64,000 bases of DNA, taken from contig CP103035.1 in assembly GCA_024752435.1 (NCBI GenBank), positions 1,302,001 to 1,366,000 on the forward strand, written 5' to 3'. Below are positions 43,439 to 53,794 of the stretch, one piece after another (within the stretch, counting starts at the first letter, position 1; each line of letters opens with the position of its first letter). Below the pieces are notes generated by a model that did not search any database, had not been told where the DNA came from, and worked only from the letters and a program-made list of their open reading frames with translations. Position numbers and translations under genes: made by a program. Source of the stretch: Allantophomopsis cytisporea. Taxonomy: Eukaryota > Ascomycota > Leotiomycetes > Phacidiales > Phacidiaceae.

Positions 43439-44737
43439 GCTGGCGGTTGTTGTGAGAATTGGTTATCTATGTTGCGTTGTTGTGTTTAATGTCGATTTTG
43501 GGCTATGCTCGGAGATAAACGTGATGACGATAGTGATAAATGGTGATGTCGATGACGAAGAAAACAATTCTACAGAGGAGCTCAAGCAACCGTTATAAAG
43601 AACTTCAGAACTCTCAAATCTATTGCGTAGTAATCCGCCTACAAGGTGGGTCAAGAGAATCCTACTCGTCACAGGTTGTATGTAGTAATTCAATGAGGCA
43701 GTTACAGCTGCAGCTCCATTCATCGGACCATATCCGTGACAATGGCATGATGTAATGCCGTATCATCCCGAAAAAGGTAAAATGACAAAAATCCGTAATT
43801 ACTTGACCGTAATTACTCGGGTTTTCCATCGGGAATTCTCAATCGTACTTCACTCATCAAATTATAATGATCCATAACAACACAACATCAGTCTTTTAAA
43901 AAATGGTTTCGTATATATTTAGAGTATCTATCATGATGTGTACATTGACAATTGAACGTAGTCCCCACAACAAGCTCTTTAGATCGACCTGGCTTAAAAT
44001 CGTCATTTTCAGAGACATCGCTGTGCTAACCTCACTGATTTCAAAGATCTTAAAAAATAATGTAAGAACGGGACAAGTAGCCATGTGTACCACTCGCGAT
44101 GACCTACCTGCAAAATGCAGCCTCTGTGCCATGTATGCTTACTAACATCTCCTGGTACTTATTTTATTGGTCGGGTCTATTAGGAATTCCTTCTTTTGCT
44201 TTGTCATCCATTCAAGCCACGATAACGGTTTGGCGGAAACCATGGGCAGAATCGGTGTAAAGTAGCCAATCAACTTGAATAGAACTTCAAAAAGGTGCAG
44301 TCAAGAACATTATCGTATAAAGCTTATATAAGTAGTCCTTTAAACAAAAGCTCTTTAGCCTTATTGGACGTCTAAGATTAAAGAAAAAGAAGAAGAAGAC
44401 TTACCTTCTGGAACATTCCTATATGGATTTCTAGTCAATTCTACTGTGCAGTACGTAGTAGTGTGTTGTGCTAGGTGCTGGGTAAGATCCGAGATAATTG
44501 CGTGGGCCGAAGAGGTGCTGGCCGATACAGAGAACTGGCAAACTGAGCGTCGTGACGAGTGACGGATAAGGCTGAGAGCAATATGTAAGGCGGGTCGGCT
44601 ATGAACAGAACTTAGGTCTGTTTGTCTAGACTAAATAATAATGATGTCTCGCTTTCTCACTTTCATAGAACATTCTTCATCTTCAAGAAGATAGATTCTA
44701 TCACGGCGTTTACTATGCAAATTATCAGCTCCTACTA
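43439..44737. other. Divergent promoter region RCF2 / ALKBH6-like gene
   Basis: 1.3 kb with no supported gene; small ORFs on both strands (for example 43463-43723, 43903-44145) have no features. A short uORF lies at its right end. Confidence 0.5.
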
Positions 44738-44738
44738 A
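44715..44738 (+). other. Upstream ORF overlapping the next start (TAATG)
   Basis: ATG at 44715 opens a seven-codon frame whose TAA (44736-44738) shares its last A with the ATG of the ALKBH6-like gene. This TAATG overlap is the arrangement used for termination-reinitiation. It matters only if transcription starts upstream of 44715. Confidence 0.5.
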
Positions 44739-45525
44739 TGGATCTCCCCAATACTCTCAGTGATGCACAGATTACTACCTTACCGAAATCAGCATATTAT
44801 ATCCCAAATTTCATCACAGAAGCGGAAGAAAAGCTACTTCTAGAAAAGGTACACACTTCTAAGCATGATGTGCTGTGATTACGTGACTGATGAATCAGAT
44901 CGCAACAGCTCCCAAACCTCGCTGGAAACAACTATCAGCTCGCCGTCTACAGATTTGGCCCTCTGATCTAGCCGCCAAGAATGTTCTCATTGACCAACCT
45001 TTGCCTTCGTGGTTATACGATCCCGTCATTTCGCGCCTCACCTCGATTGCACTGAACAACGAAACACCGAAGCAGCACATTTTCTCTACGAGTCCACACA
45101 AAGCGCCAAACCATGTTTTGATAAACGAATACCTTCCCGGGCAAGGGATTATGCCTCACAAAGACGGACCGGCTTACCATCCCGTGGTCTGTACCGTCAG
45201 TTTGGGTGCGAGTCTTTGCCTAGAGATATACAAGACGAAAGATGACGGAACCCGAGAGGAAATACCTTTGTCAAGGATTCTCCAAGAGCCTCGAAGTCTC
45301 TTGATAACCACCGATGAACTATACACTGAACACATGCATGGGATCGCGGATGTGCTTGAAGATACTGATCTTGGGCCCGATACTGTAGCTAACTGGACCA
45401 TGCTGCGCTCAGTCGATAAGTTCTCGGAAGGACGATATGAACGAGAGACGCGCACAAGCTTAACATATCGCGATGTGTTGAAGGTATCCAAGTTAGGCAA
45501 CAAATTTGGGTTCATGAAACGTTGA
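44738..45525 (+). CDS. 2-oxoglutarate/Fe(II) dioxygenase, AlkB homolog 6-like
   Basis: AlkB-family dioxygenases demethylate nucleic acids or proteins; the ALKBH6 branch is poorly characterised. Exons are 44738-44848 and 44899-45525, with a 50-nt intron (GTACAC...ATCAG); the protein is 245 aa. The start gives SAYYIPNFITEAEEKLLLEK, a standard AlkB N-terminus. Iron ligands are visible as H and D in GIMPHKDGPAYHP and the distal His in EHMHGIAD, and the 2-oxoglutarate Arg lies in RTSLTYRDVLKV. NHVLINEYLPGQGI is the nucleotide-recognition-side strand typical of ALKBH6. It ends 31 bp before the convergent DFG10-type gene. The short uORF just before it could modulate translation. Confidence 0.85.
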
Positions 45526-45556
45526 TGGGTGTTGAAATTGGTTGCTACTAAGTAAA

Positions 45557-46585
45557 TCAATATACAAACGGGACCATTTTCCACCTCTTGCCAACTTTAT
45601 CTGCGCCGAACTTCTTCACTTGCCATTCACTGGTGGTACTGGCAGTGACCCCAAGGTTTACGGCCACGAATATAAGTCCAGCAAAAACAGTCTTGTTCAA
45701 TATTTGGCCGGGGGGTGCAGCTACAATCGCGATCGATAAGTAGATGAGGCATTCACATGTGTAATGAGGGCAGACAATGCTCTGAAAGACTGGATGCACT
45801 GGAAGGGTGTACTTCGGAAGACTCGCCAAATACTCATGACAGTCGTGCTGGATCCCGGAGGCAATAAGAAATATCGGTACCGCAATAAATGTCTTGAATG
45901 ATGGCTTTGGATAGGAGAGTTCTTGAGGATCGAATTTTTGAAGCAAGAGTGCAGCTACACCATTAGTCTTCTTGAATGCTATGCTCTTGGTTTTTGCTAA
46001 CTTACGACTTCCTTCAATCCACACAGAAACCCCCATGAGCAGATAGAATACGATCCCCAAAGCCCAATGAACGAACCACATGCGAGATTGAGAAGGCTTG
46101 TTGAGAGTCATACACTCGTATAACCTTCGACTTCCTTGTAAGGCCATAAACAACCATGCTACACCTGTCTGACTAAGACTCATTGAGTCTGTCGTGGAGA
46201 GTTCTTTATGAGGTGCTGCAATGAAGAGAAAGATTCGGCCATGGGTGAGGATTTGGACCGCCCAGAATATCGATGAGAGTTGGGATACAATGTAGAAATG
46301 GGCGAACCATGAATGTGGTACTTGAAAGGTAGACAGATAGGTCAAGAAATTTGACACTACACCTTCTGGTGCTTTCGTATCGAGAGCTTCATTGTTCGTA
46401 GGCTGTTTCGAGTCTGCCTCTGCACGAGGTCCGTATGGAAGAAATCGTTTTTGGAAAGGCTTAATTGAGGCAACTAGGAGGATGGCAGCAGTAGCAAATA
46501 TGTATGCGGAGCGCAAAACATCGATGATATCGAGATCGAAATCAAAGTTAACAATGATCCTTGTCAGACTTGGAACCGTAACCAT
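45557..46585 (-). CDS. DFG10: Polyprenol reductase, DFG10/SRD5A3 family
   Basis: An ER membrane enzyme of the steroid 5-alpha-reductase superfamily, acting in conversion of polyprenol to dolichol for N-glycosylation. Intronless, 342 aa, with about six hydrophobic helices. The N-terminus (DIIDVLRSAYIFATAAILLV) and QVPHSWFAHFYIVSQLSSIF match the SRD5A3/DFG10 branch. The C-terminal reductase signature is present as YTLPVHPVFQSIVCPHYTCE, followed by CLIYLSIAIVA and the final SEWQVKKFG. HDCHEYLASLPKY just before it is typical of the family. The ATG is preceded by the 565-bp region shared with the nucleotidase gene. It overlaps nothing but ends only 31 bp from the ALKBH6-like stop, so the two transcripts probably overlap at their 3' ends. 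Confidence 0.9.
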   Translation of the reverse strand: MVTVPSLTRIIVNFDFDLDIIDVLRSAYIFATAAILLVASIKPFQKRFLPYGPRAEADSKQPTNNEALDTKAPEGVVSNFLTYLSTFQVPHSWFAHFYIVSQLSSIFWAVQILTHGRIFLFIAAPHKELSTTDSMSLSQTGVAWLFMALQGSRRLYECMTLNKPSQSRMWFVHWALGIVFYLLMGVSVWIEGSRKLAKTKSIAFKKTNGVAALLLQKFDPQELSYPKPSFKTFIAVPIFLIASGIQHDCHEYLASLPKYTLPVHPVFQSIVCPHYTCECLIYLSIAIVAAPPGQILNKTVFAGLIFVAVNLGVTASTTSEWQVKKFGADKVGKRWKMVPFVY

Positions 46586-47150
46586 TGCAACTATGATGTA
46601 GCTTGTTCAAAATTTCTCATGTTACCACAACTAGTGACTTGTGTCGGCGTCGATCGTCGCGGTTCTCGTTCGCTGAGTTCTCGTATGTATTGTGGATGAG
46701 GGCGTCGACCAAGATGACGAGCAGATTTTATGAATACAAGTTGAAAAGATCGGACCAGTTATCCAGTCTGTGGCGCTACTGTCGGAGTAGTTGTCAGTAC
46801 TGCTGTCGTCGTCGCGGTCGATCTGTTAAACAGCAACGTGTGATGGATTAAGCCGAGAACTAATTGTGATAAAACCCAGCTCCTGTACTTAATGTTGGAA
46901 GGGAATATAGAAATTTGACTCAGCTTGTTTATACGAAGGTGCAGTTACATGAGCACTTGGACGGTTGCTGCCGCAAATGAGGTAGCGTCTCTCGTTTAGT
47001 GCCCTGGCAGCAGGCAAGGAACAGTGAATGACCTCCCTAGCTAGACTCTGTTCCGGAGGACGCGATCCGAGGGTGCTGTGTCGGTATCGATATACAGCAT
47101 CGCTACCTTGTTGAGCTCCAATTACTTTCAAGTCACTGTCAACGTCCAAA
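46586..47150. other. Divergent promoter region DFG10 / 5'-nucleotidase gene
   Basis: 565 bp shared by two divergent genes. The ORFs inside are short and featureless. No clear TATA or known motif was picked out. Confidence 0.5.
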
Positions 47151-49027
47151 ATGATTATCAGATCGCTCCCAATAATATCTGCCGCAGCTCTGTTGGCTAA
47201 AGCAGCTCAACCATCAGCACCTTTACCAGTTGCTGCGCCGATGAGAGACCTCCAGTGGGGAGATATCAATTTCCTACAAACAACTGATACGCATGGATGG
47301 CATGCCGGTCATTTACAAGAGTGAGCTCGAGTATATGTGCCAAAATAAATAGTAGCTGATTATTCAGATCTCAGTATTCTGCAGACTGGGGTGACTATAT
47401 ATCATTTGCAACACGAATGCGAGAGAAAGCCGATAGTTTGGGTGTCGACCTATTGCTTATCGACACTGGAGACCGAGTTGAAGGAAATGGCCTCTATGAC
47501 GCATCAAGTCCCAAAGGTGAATTTACATCCGACATCATAAAAGAACAAGATATCGATGTTATCTGCATCGGAAATCATGAGCTTTACCAAGCTTCTTCCG
47601 CAGAAAGGGAATATACAACGACTGTACCGAATTTCAAGGGGAACTATGTTGCCTCAAACCTGGACATCATCGATCAGAAGACCGGGGAATTCATCCCACT
47701 TGCACAACGATATCGTCAATTCACAACCAAGAATCGGGGCATTCGAGTTCTCGCTTTCGGTTTTCTTTTTGAATTTACAGGAAATGCCAACAACACGTTC
47801 GTGCAGCCGGTCGAAGAAACAATCAAGGAAAAGTGGTTTCAGGATGCAATTCGAGAGAAGGTGGATTTGTTCATTGTAGCTGGGCATGTACCAGCGCGAT
47901 CACCGGAGTATACAGCACTGTACAAGGCTATTCGAAGTCAAAACTGGGATACACCAATACACTTCTTCTCGGGCCATTATCATATCAGAGATTATACGAA
48001 GTACGACTCAAAGGCTTTCGCAATTGCAGCAGGGAGATACATGGAGACTATTGGCTTTGCTTCGATTAAGGGTATTCAGGGAAAAGGAAAGAAGCAATTA
48101 GACCATGCTACTGACATGGTCACGATGAAATTCGGCCGGAGATACATTGACAACAATCTTTTAGGCTACTATCATCACACTGGTCTGAACGAGACCACAT
48201 TTCCTACCAAACATGGCCAGAATGTCTCAAACTATATCCACACGGCTCGTAAAGAGCTGAACCTTGACTATGCCTTCGGATGCGCGCCACAAGATTTATG
48301 GCTCAACAGAGCTCCATACCCAAGCAAAGACAGTATCCTTACCTGGCTTGAGGGACAAGTGCTCCCCGACATAATACAAGGAGAGAATCGTTCAGATATA
48401 CCTCGAGTTGCAATCGTCAATAGTGGCGCAATGAGATTCGACATATTCAAAGGCGCATTCACGATAGATACAACGTTCATTGTCTCGCCATTTCCCAGCG
48501 GATTCAAATATATCAAGGATGTGCCATACACTGTTGCTCAACGTGTCGTTCCGCTCATCAACCGTGGCGGCCCAGTCTTTAGCACAAGTCATGCACAAAT
48601 TCCAATGCTCAGCGCGCCAGAGCAAATGGGAATTGACAGACTTATGATGAGCACAGCAAATACCAATGGTGATACTGGGCTCGAAGGTCAACACCCACTC
48701 AATTCGTATTCAGCCAAGCCTGATTTGCTTCCCGGTTACACGACCAAAGATGATGCTGGTGACGATGGCGATGACACGATTCACTCCCCAATAGATTTCT
48801 ACAAAGTACCGAACGTTGTGCAGTCCGAAATAGGATTTCCGCAAGCTGGAGAACCCGAGACAGTGGATATGGTTTTCCTGGAATTCATTCAGCCATGGAT
48901 AGTTTTCGCCTTGAAGTTTAGTGGGGGCGACTTTGATGATGATGATGTCCTTCCGTACAAGGAGGGTGATACGTTTACAGAGCAAGTGGCAGCATGGGTT
49001 CGTGAGAACTGGACTGGAAAGTGCTAA
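47151..49027 (+). CDS. Secreted or vacuolar 5'-nucleotidase-type metallophosphoesterase (YHR202W-like)
   Basis: Calcineurin-like phosphoesterase with a 5'-nucleotidase C-terminal half. Exons are 47151-47320 and 47368-49027, with a 47-nt intron; the protein is about 609 aa. The first exon gives a signal peptide (MIIRSLPIISAAALLAKAAQ) and the first metal motif FLQTTDTHGWHAGH. After the intron come DTGDRVEGNG, CIGNHELY, VAGHVPARSPEY and FSGHYHIRDY, which are the dinuclear metal ligands. The C-terminal domain includes VAIVNSGAMRFDIFKGAFT and VSPFPSGFKYIKDV. Length and order fit budding yeast YHR202W, a vacuolar protein for which AMP-nucleotidase activity has been described, as I recall. It probably recovers phosphate or nucleosides in the vacuole or outside the cell. 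The substrate is inferred from the family. Confidence 0.85.
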
Positions 49028-50205
49028 GTTTCTCACATTTAGGAACGTCCTATAGAATGTATGTTATGTGAAAGGGAGTGTGAATATCCCATTTAGTTAA
49101 TTTCATAGCCTGCACAATCAAGACTCGAAGTTCAAAACCGAGAGCGTCGAATGAATAGTTTAAACTAGGAGGTAAAGATATAAAAGACTTTTCTCCATAG
49201 AATTAGAAACTATAGTTTAAATAAGAGTACCAAAATTAACCATATAGTTAAATATATATCTACAAAGAACATGTTATTCAAAGAAGTTTTCTTATAGAAT
49301 ATAGTTAATATTAGCGCCTTCTCAGTATTGTTTGTACTTGAACCTTCAAAACAATACAATGTCCAATCTACTATCTACTCAGTTTAGCCTAGTTTGAAAT
49401 ATAAAACAAAGGGCAATAAGAATTTATTTTATACCTTACTTAGATAGTAAATCTTACAAAGCTTACAATATATTCTAGGAAACAAAGACCTCAATTGCTG
49501 TAGTCTTCGTGGTAAATAATCTGTTACAAGTAATTACTTTAGTCAATACTAGTACTAAGCGGTTTGCTGCTTCTACTATTATAACAAGAACTCTTCTTCT
49601 TCATTTCTAAAAATCGATGTATAAAAATTCAAGAGATATAGAACCATCCGGTTTAAATTTGAAGAATTATAAAATTTTATCTGTATAGAAATTCAACACT
49701 GCAATGCTACACCTTTTATACATAAGTCTTAACAAGTAGTCGACCACGTGCCTAGGTACATAATAGAATGCCTATAGGCCTGGAAAGCGAGGCCACAATC
49801 AGCATAGCTGGCATTTAATTGCTGTTCCTGCTGTTCATGGTGGTGCAGTACATACCTACCTAAGTCCCACCAGTACCTAGGTAAGTAGTAAAATAAGGTT
49901 CTGTATCAAAGCGGTAGGGACGAATAGGGATCAAGAGCCCGTCACGTCTCGCCGCCTTCAGCCTTGTGAAATCGTTGCTACCTCTACCTTTCACCTCAAC
50001 TGTATTCATCTCGAAACACTTCCTCTTCCTTCTCTCCACAAAAAATCATACCACGACCACAACAAATACCACAATTACGATATTTCATTCCCTTACGAAC
50101 CCTTATAGACGACATGATTATTTTGTAGAGTACGATCCTCCCAAACTTCTAAGCACGATATCACCAATTGGGTACCCTTTTTATATCCTTCTCTATAAAT
50201 AAACC
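49028..50205. other. AT-rich intergenic, promoter and leader of the permease gene
   Basis: No gene in 1.2 kb. The right half contains ACCTAGGTA-type palindromes (near 49750-49756 and 49873-49882) and GGTA-rich motifs, then a CA/CT-rich leader with a five-codon uORF (ATG 50114, TAG 50126-50128). Confidence 0.5.
50114..50128 (+). other. Upstream ORF (4 codons) before the permease
   Basis: ATG ATT ATT TTG TAG lies 77 bases before the permease ATG. It could limit translation if it is inside the transcript; no peptide conservation can be judged. Confidence 0.4.
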
Positions 50206-52111
50206 ATGTCTCGAATGCAATACAACAATCTGCAACCACCTTCTGCAGGCTATGCACGAGACTCCCTCGAACTTGCTTCCCTAGCATCGTCGTCACCAGA
50301 AGGTCGAACCTCTGAAGATTCCATCTCATCTCCATCGGGCATCTCGTCGTCACGAAAACTATCCCTTGAACAAGAAGATCCTCTGGACAGCAATAACCTC
50401 GCTGGACGACCTGGCGCGCATAACCGATCATATTCGGTTTCCTCCGCTTTCGACTTCACAACAAATCTCTTCCCTTTATCAGCGACGAGCGGGAATGGAT
50501 ATGCCCCCATTGGCGCATCTGCTTCGACGGGCGATCATCAAACGGCCTTGGGAGGTGGGTCTCTTGAGAAACACAAATCATTGACCTATCTCAATGGCCT
50601 TTCACTGATCGTAGGGTTGATTATCGGTTCTGGAATTTTCTCATCACCCAGCCAGGTCAACGAGAGAGCAGGTTCTCCTGGTGCAGCCTTAATTGTGTGG
50701 TCGATTGCCGGTATATTGGCATGGACTGGAGCATCGAGTTATGCGGAGCTAGGGGGTGCAATCCCCCTGAATGGAGGGGCTCAGGTATATTTGTCCAAGA
50801 TTTTTGGAGAGCTCTTCGGATTTTTGTTTACATGGTGTGCGGTAATGGTCTTGAAACCAGGATCGTCGGCCATCATTTCGATTATTTTTGGGGAGTACCT
50901 TGTTCGGGCCGCTGTGGGAGCAGATGCTGAGAATGTCAATGTTTGGGTCAACAAAAGCGTTGCTTTGATTGGTTTGTTATCCGTCACACTGTTGAACTGT
51001 ATATCAACAAGGCTCGGGACAAAGATGGGCGATATGTTTATGTTCATGAAGTTTATTGCATTATTGGGTGTTACGATTATTGGGATTATTGTGGCTATCA
51101 CCGGGTTTTCCTACTCTGGACCAGCCAACACTGATTGGAAGGACAAGGGATGGTTTGAGGGCACAAGCAAAAGTGCCTCATCGTGGGCAGTTGCTCTGTA
51201 TGCTGGATTGTGGGCTTTCGATGGATGGGACAACGTAAGTTGATTTTGTACCTCACGTGGAAGCATACTGACTTTGATAGACAAACTATGTTGTTGGAGA
51301 ATTCCGGAATCCAGGCCGAGAACTACCAAGAGTCATCCACACAGCCATGCCTATGGTCATTCTATGCTATCTAATGGCCAATGTGTCATACTTCTTCGTG
51401 CTCCCTTTAACAGCTATCAATTCCAGTAACACAGTAGCCGTCGCGTTCGGTTCAAAGGTATTCGGTCCTATCGGCTCTCTGATCCTCGCCCTCATCGTTA
51501 GTGCAAGCTGTTTTGGAGCTCTCAATGCCACGACCTTCACCAGTGGGCGCCTTGTTTACGTCGCCGGCAAGGAAGGATATATCCCTGAATTATTCGGCCG
51601 CATCGGAGTAGGCAAAGGCTCAGATATTTCGACCTCCAACCTCCGTACACGTTCCTGGTTCTCCAAGCGCTTAGCACGCATGTTTGGAGATGAAGAGACC
51701 GGCCTCTTCTTTACGCCTGTTAATGCCATGGTTCTCAATTCTCTTCTCACAGCAGCATATATCCTGGTCGGAGAATTCAGCACACTAGTCACATTCTACG
51801 GTGTAGCCGGTTATACCTTCTATTTCCTCACCGTGCTGGGCCTCATCGTTCTTCGAGTACGAGAGCCGCATTTGGAACGCCCATATAAGACTTGGATTAC
51901 TACGCCAATTATCTTCTGCTGCGTAAGTTTGTTCTTACTCAGCAGAGCAGTTTTTGCGGAACCAGTCCAGACCCTGATAGTGATTGCCTTTGTCCTTGCA
52001 GGTGTGCCACTATTTTACTGGCGTATCCGTGGACGTGATAAGGGCAAGGGACGAGCGCGGTCAGATAGTGTTGGAGCCGGATGGAAGTTTTGGAAAAGGT
52101 TTGCGCGATGA
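50206..52111 (+). CDS. Amino acid permease, LAT/APC superfamily
   Basis: Plasma-membrane transporter of the L-type amino acid transporter family, likely for large neutral amino acids or methionine. Exons are 50206-51234 and 51281-52111, with a 46-nt intron inside GWDN|TNYVVGEFRNPGRELPR; the protein is 619 aa. About 120 hydrophilic Ser-rich residues form the N-terminal tail. The first helix signature is LTYLNGLSLIVGLIIGSGIF, then SPGAALIVWSIAGILAWTGA and SSYAELGGAIPLNGGAQVY. About twelve helices follow. The GSGIF motif is the substrate-carboxyl-binding loop of the APC fold. The C-terminus is short and basic (WKFWKRFAR). Specificity cannot be read from sequence. The stop is 96 bp from the convergent NTF2-like gene. 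Confidence 0.9.
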
Positions 52112-52207
52112 ACGATAATGTATACAACTTTAATATATGTACATATATACAACGTCTATTGACGCTGCCTGCTGTCCCATCAAAAGCAATAAGATAAAGG
52201 GGAGAAT

Positions 52208-52978
52208 TTAGAGATCTTCGGGAGGTTGTGTAATTTTTGTCAAATAATCGCCGTTCAACGTCTTCATCACTTTGCCCAGACCTTCGTGCGAGTAGTCCTT
52301 CTCGTTCCACATATCCTTGTGGTATACCACGCGCTCCTGTGTCCCGTCCTGGATCAATGCTAAGCTTATCAAGCTGTCTACGGGCTTGCTGATGTGTAGC
52401 ACGCGCGGGGTGTATTCCTGACGCAGCTTAAACACCAACGCATTCTCTGTCGACGAAACCACCTCCGTCGCCAGCGTCTTTGACGACACCATCACTTTTG
52501 GGATACCTACGCTAAGTAAGATTGTGCGGCTGAAGGGCAGAACAGCGCAGGCGATGTAAACAGGCAGCGGACGCAAAGATAGCATGATTGACGATTTATG
52601 GAATGCTGTGACTCACCATACCACTGACCCGCAATCTTATACCGCGTATCGCAGTAGCTCCACGGATCATCCTATCCCTATCAACATACGTCCTACATAT
52701 CGCCAAGATCACCTTCCTTCCAACTGATCACTCACATAAATGGCCTTTTCAGCATACACCTTCATGTCCTCCTCATTGGCACTACCCGAATACAGCGCGC
52801 ATATCTTACGGACAATCTCCTGTCTGCTCGCGGATATTGGTAGGGAGTTCTCGGGGCGAGGAGTGTAGTCTACGCCACCGGCTGAGTTCTGGGTCGGGTC
52901 CGGGTTCGGGTGACCGGTCAGCTTCGCGGCATTGGGTCGCACCTCGTAGGCGGCAGGGTTGAAGGTTGTGGTATTCAT
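52208..52978 (-). CDS. NTF2/SnoaL-like fungal protein of unknown function
   Basis: Exons are 52978-52736, 52671-52617 and 52506-52208, with introns of 64 and 110 nt; the protein is 198 aa. The joins are well supported because they rebuild VYAEKAIY|DDPWSYCDTRYKIAGQWYG|IPKVMVSSKTL in one frame. Late residues read FKLRQEYTPRVLHISKPVDS, VVYHKDMWNEKDYSHEGLGK and LNGDYLTKITQPPEDL, which match a conserved uncharacterised fungal family with an NTF2-like (cone-shaped, ligand-pocket) fold. There is no signal peptide. A catalytic role is possible since SnoaL relatives are cyclases or hydrolases, but nothing here fixes it. It is divergent from REV3 across 728 bp. Confidence 0.75.
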
Positions 52979-53598
52979 AATTGGCGTCCAAAGTTCGTAT
53001 CTGTGCAACTATCCATAAAGTTCAATTCGTAATGAGAGGATCGTATAGATGGGATAGATATTTTGCGGCAAAGACTGGGGACAATGACATTTTGTAGGAA
53101 CATGAAATCATGCGTCGAGGGAAATTGTAGACAAGTACATTACTCTAACATGTGAGGAAATACTCTAGAGTGCTATGACGTCCTTTGTCTAGCTGTATCT
53201 GGCAGAATACCTCCTCCGATACTGTAACCTGGATTCTGGTGGTGGCGGTTGAGCACAGTCCGTCCCCTGTCCCCCAAGCTGCAAAGCCTAGACTCCTGGT
53301 GGGAATGCGCTACTGAGGCACTAACTAAGGCCACACTCAGAGCCGCCCGGGAGGAATTTCCCATCTCATGTGACTTAAGAAAAGCTCTGTAAGGCAATTA
53401 TAAGGCATCAAGGCCACATTTGGAGCCAGAGCAGGGCAGCTCTTGAGGCTCACGTGAAACTTCCACTGTAGCACGTACCTATGTAGGTAGGTGGTGAGTG
53501 GTGTGGTGTTTGTTGTCTCTACCAGTGGGTAATAGGTGAGCACTCAAGGTGGTATCGCCTCGTGACCACGCTACACCATTTCGCGTCAGCTGGAATCA

Positions 53599-53604
53599 AC
53601 GCGT
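53599..53604. promoter_or_regulatory. MluI cell-cycle box ACGCGT upstream of REV3
   Basis: Exact ACGCGT 103 bp before the REV3 ATG, the same element that occurs twice before SLD3. Confidence 0.45.
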
Positions 53605-53651
53605 CCAAAAAGCGACAGTTATTTACAACAATCACATTCCTGGCTCCGAAA

Positions 53652-53696
53652 ATGTTGATGGATATCCTCTTTGCTGGAAACGCGCTGGACTTATGA
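53652..53696 (+). other. Upstream ORF 1 of REV3 (14 codons)
   Basis: ATG 53652 to TGA 53694-53696, ending ten bases before the REV3 ATG. Confidence 0.5.
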
Positions 53697-53794
53697 GCTT
53701 TGAGAGATGGAGCTCTTTCGAGTGCGTCTCAACTGCATCGACAATTATCAAGCGACGCCCACGAGCTTCGACCCCCTGCTTCGAAACAACATAG
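53693..53794 (+). other. Upstream ORF 2 of REV3, out of frame and overlapping the REV3 start
   Basis: ATG at 53693 opens a 33-codon frame that runs past the REV3 ATG (53707) in a different frame and stops at 53792-53794. Ribosomes starting here would miss the REV3 start, so it would repress REV3. Confidence 0.5.

Larger units (their letters stand above)
52979..53706. other. Divergent promoter region NTF2-like gene / REV3
   Basis: Holds an ACGCGT box (53599-53604) and two upstream ATGs of REV3 (53652 and 53693). No other gene is supported; the minus-strand ORFs 53173-53397 and 53337-53543 lack features. Confidence 0.55.
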
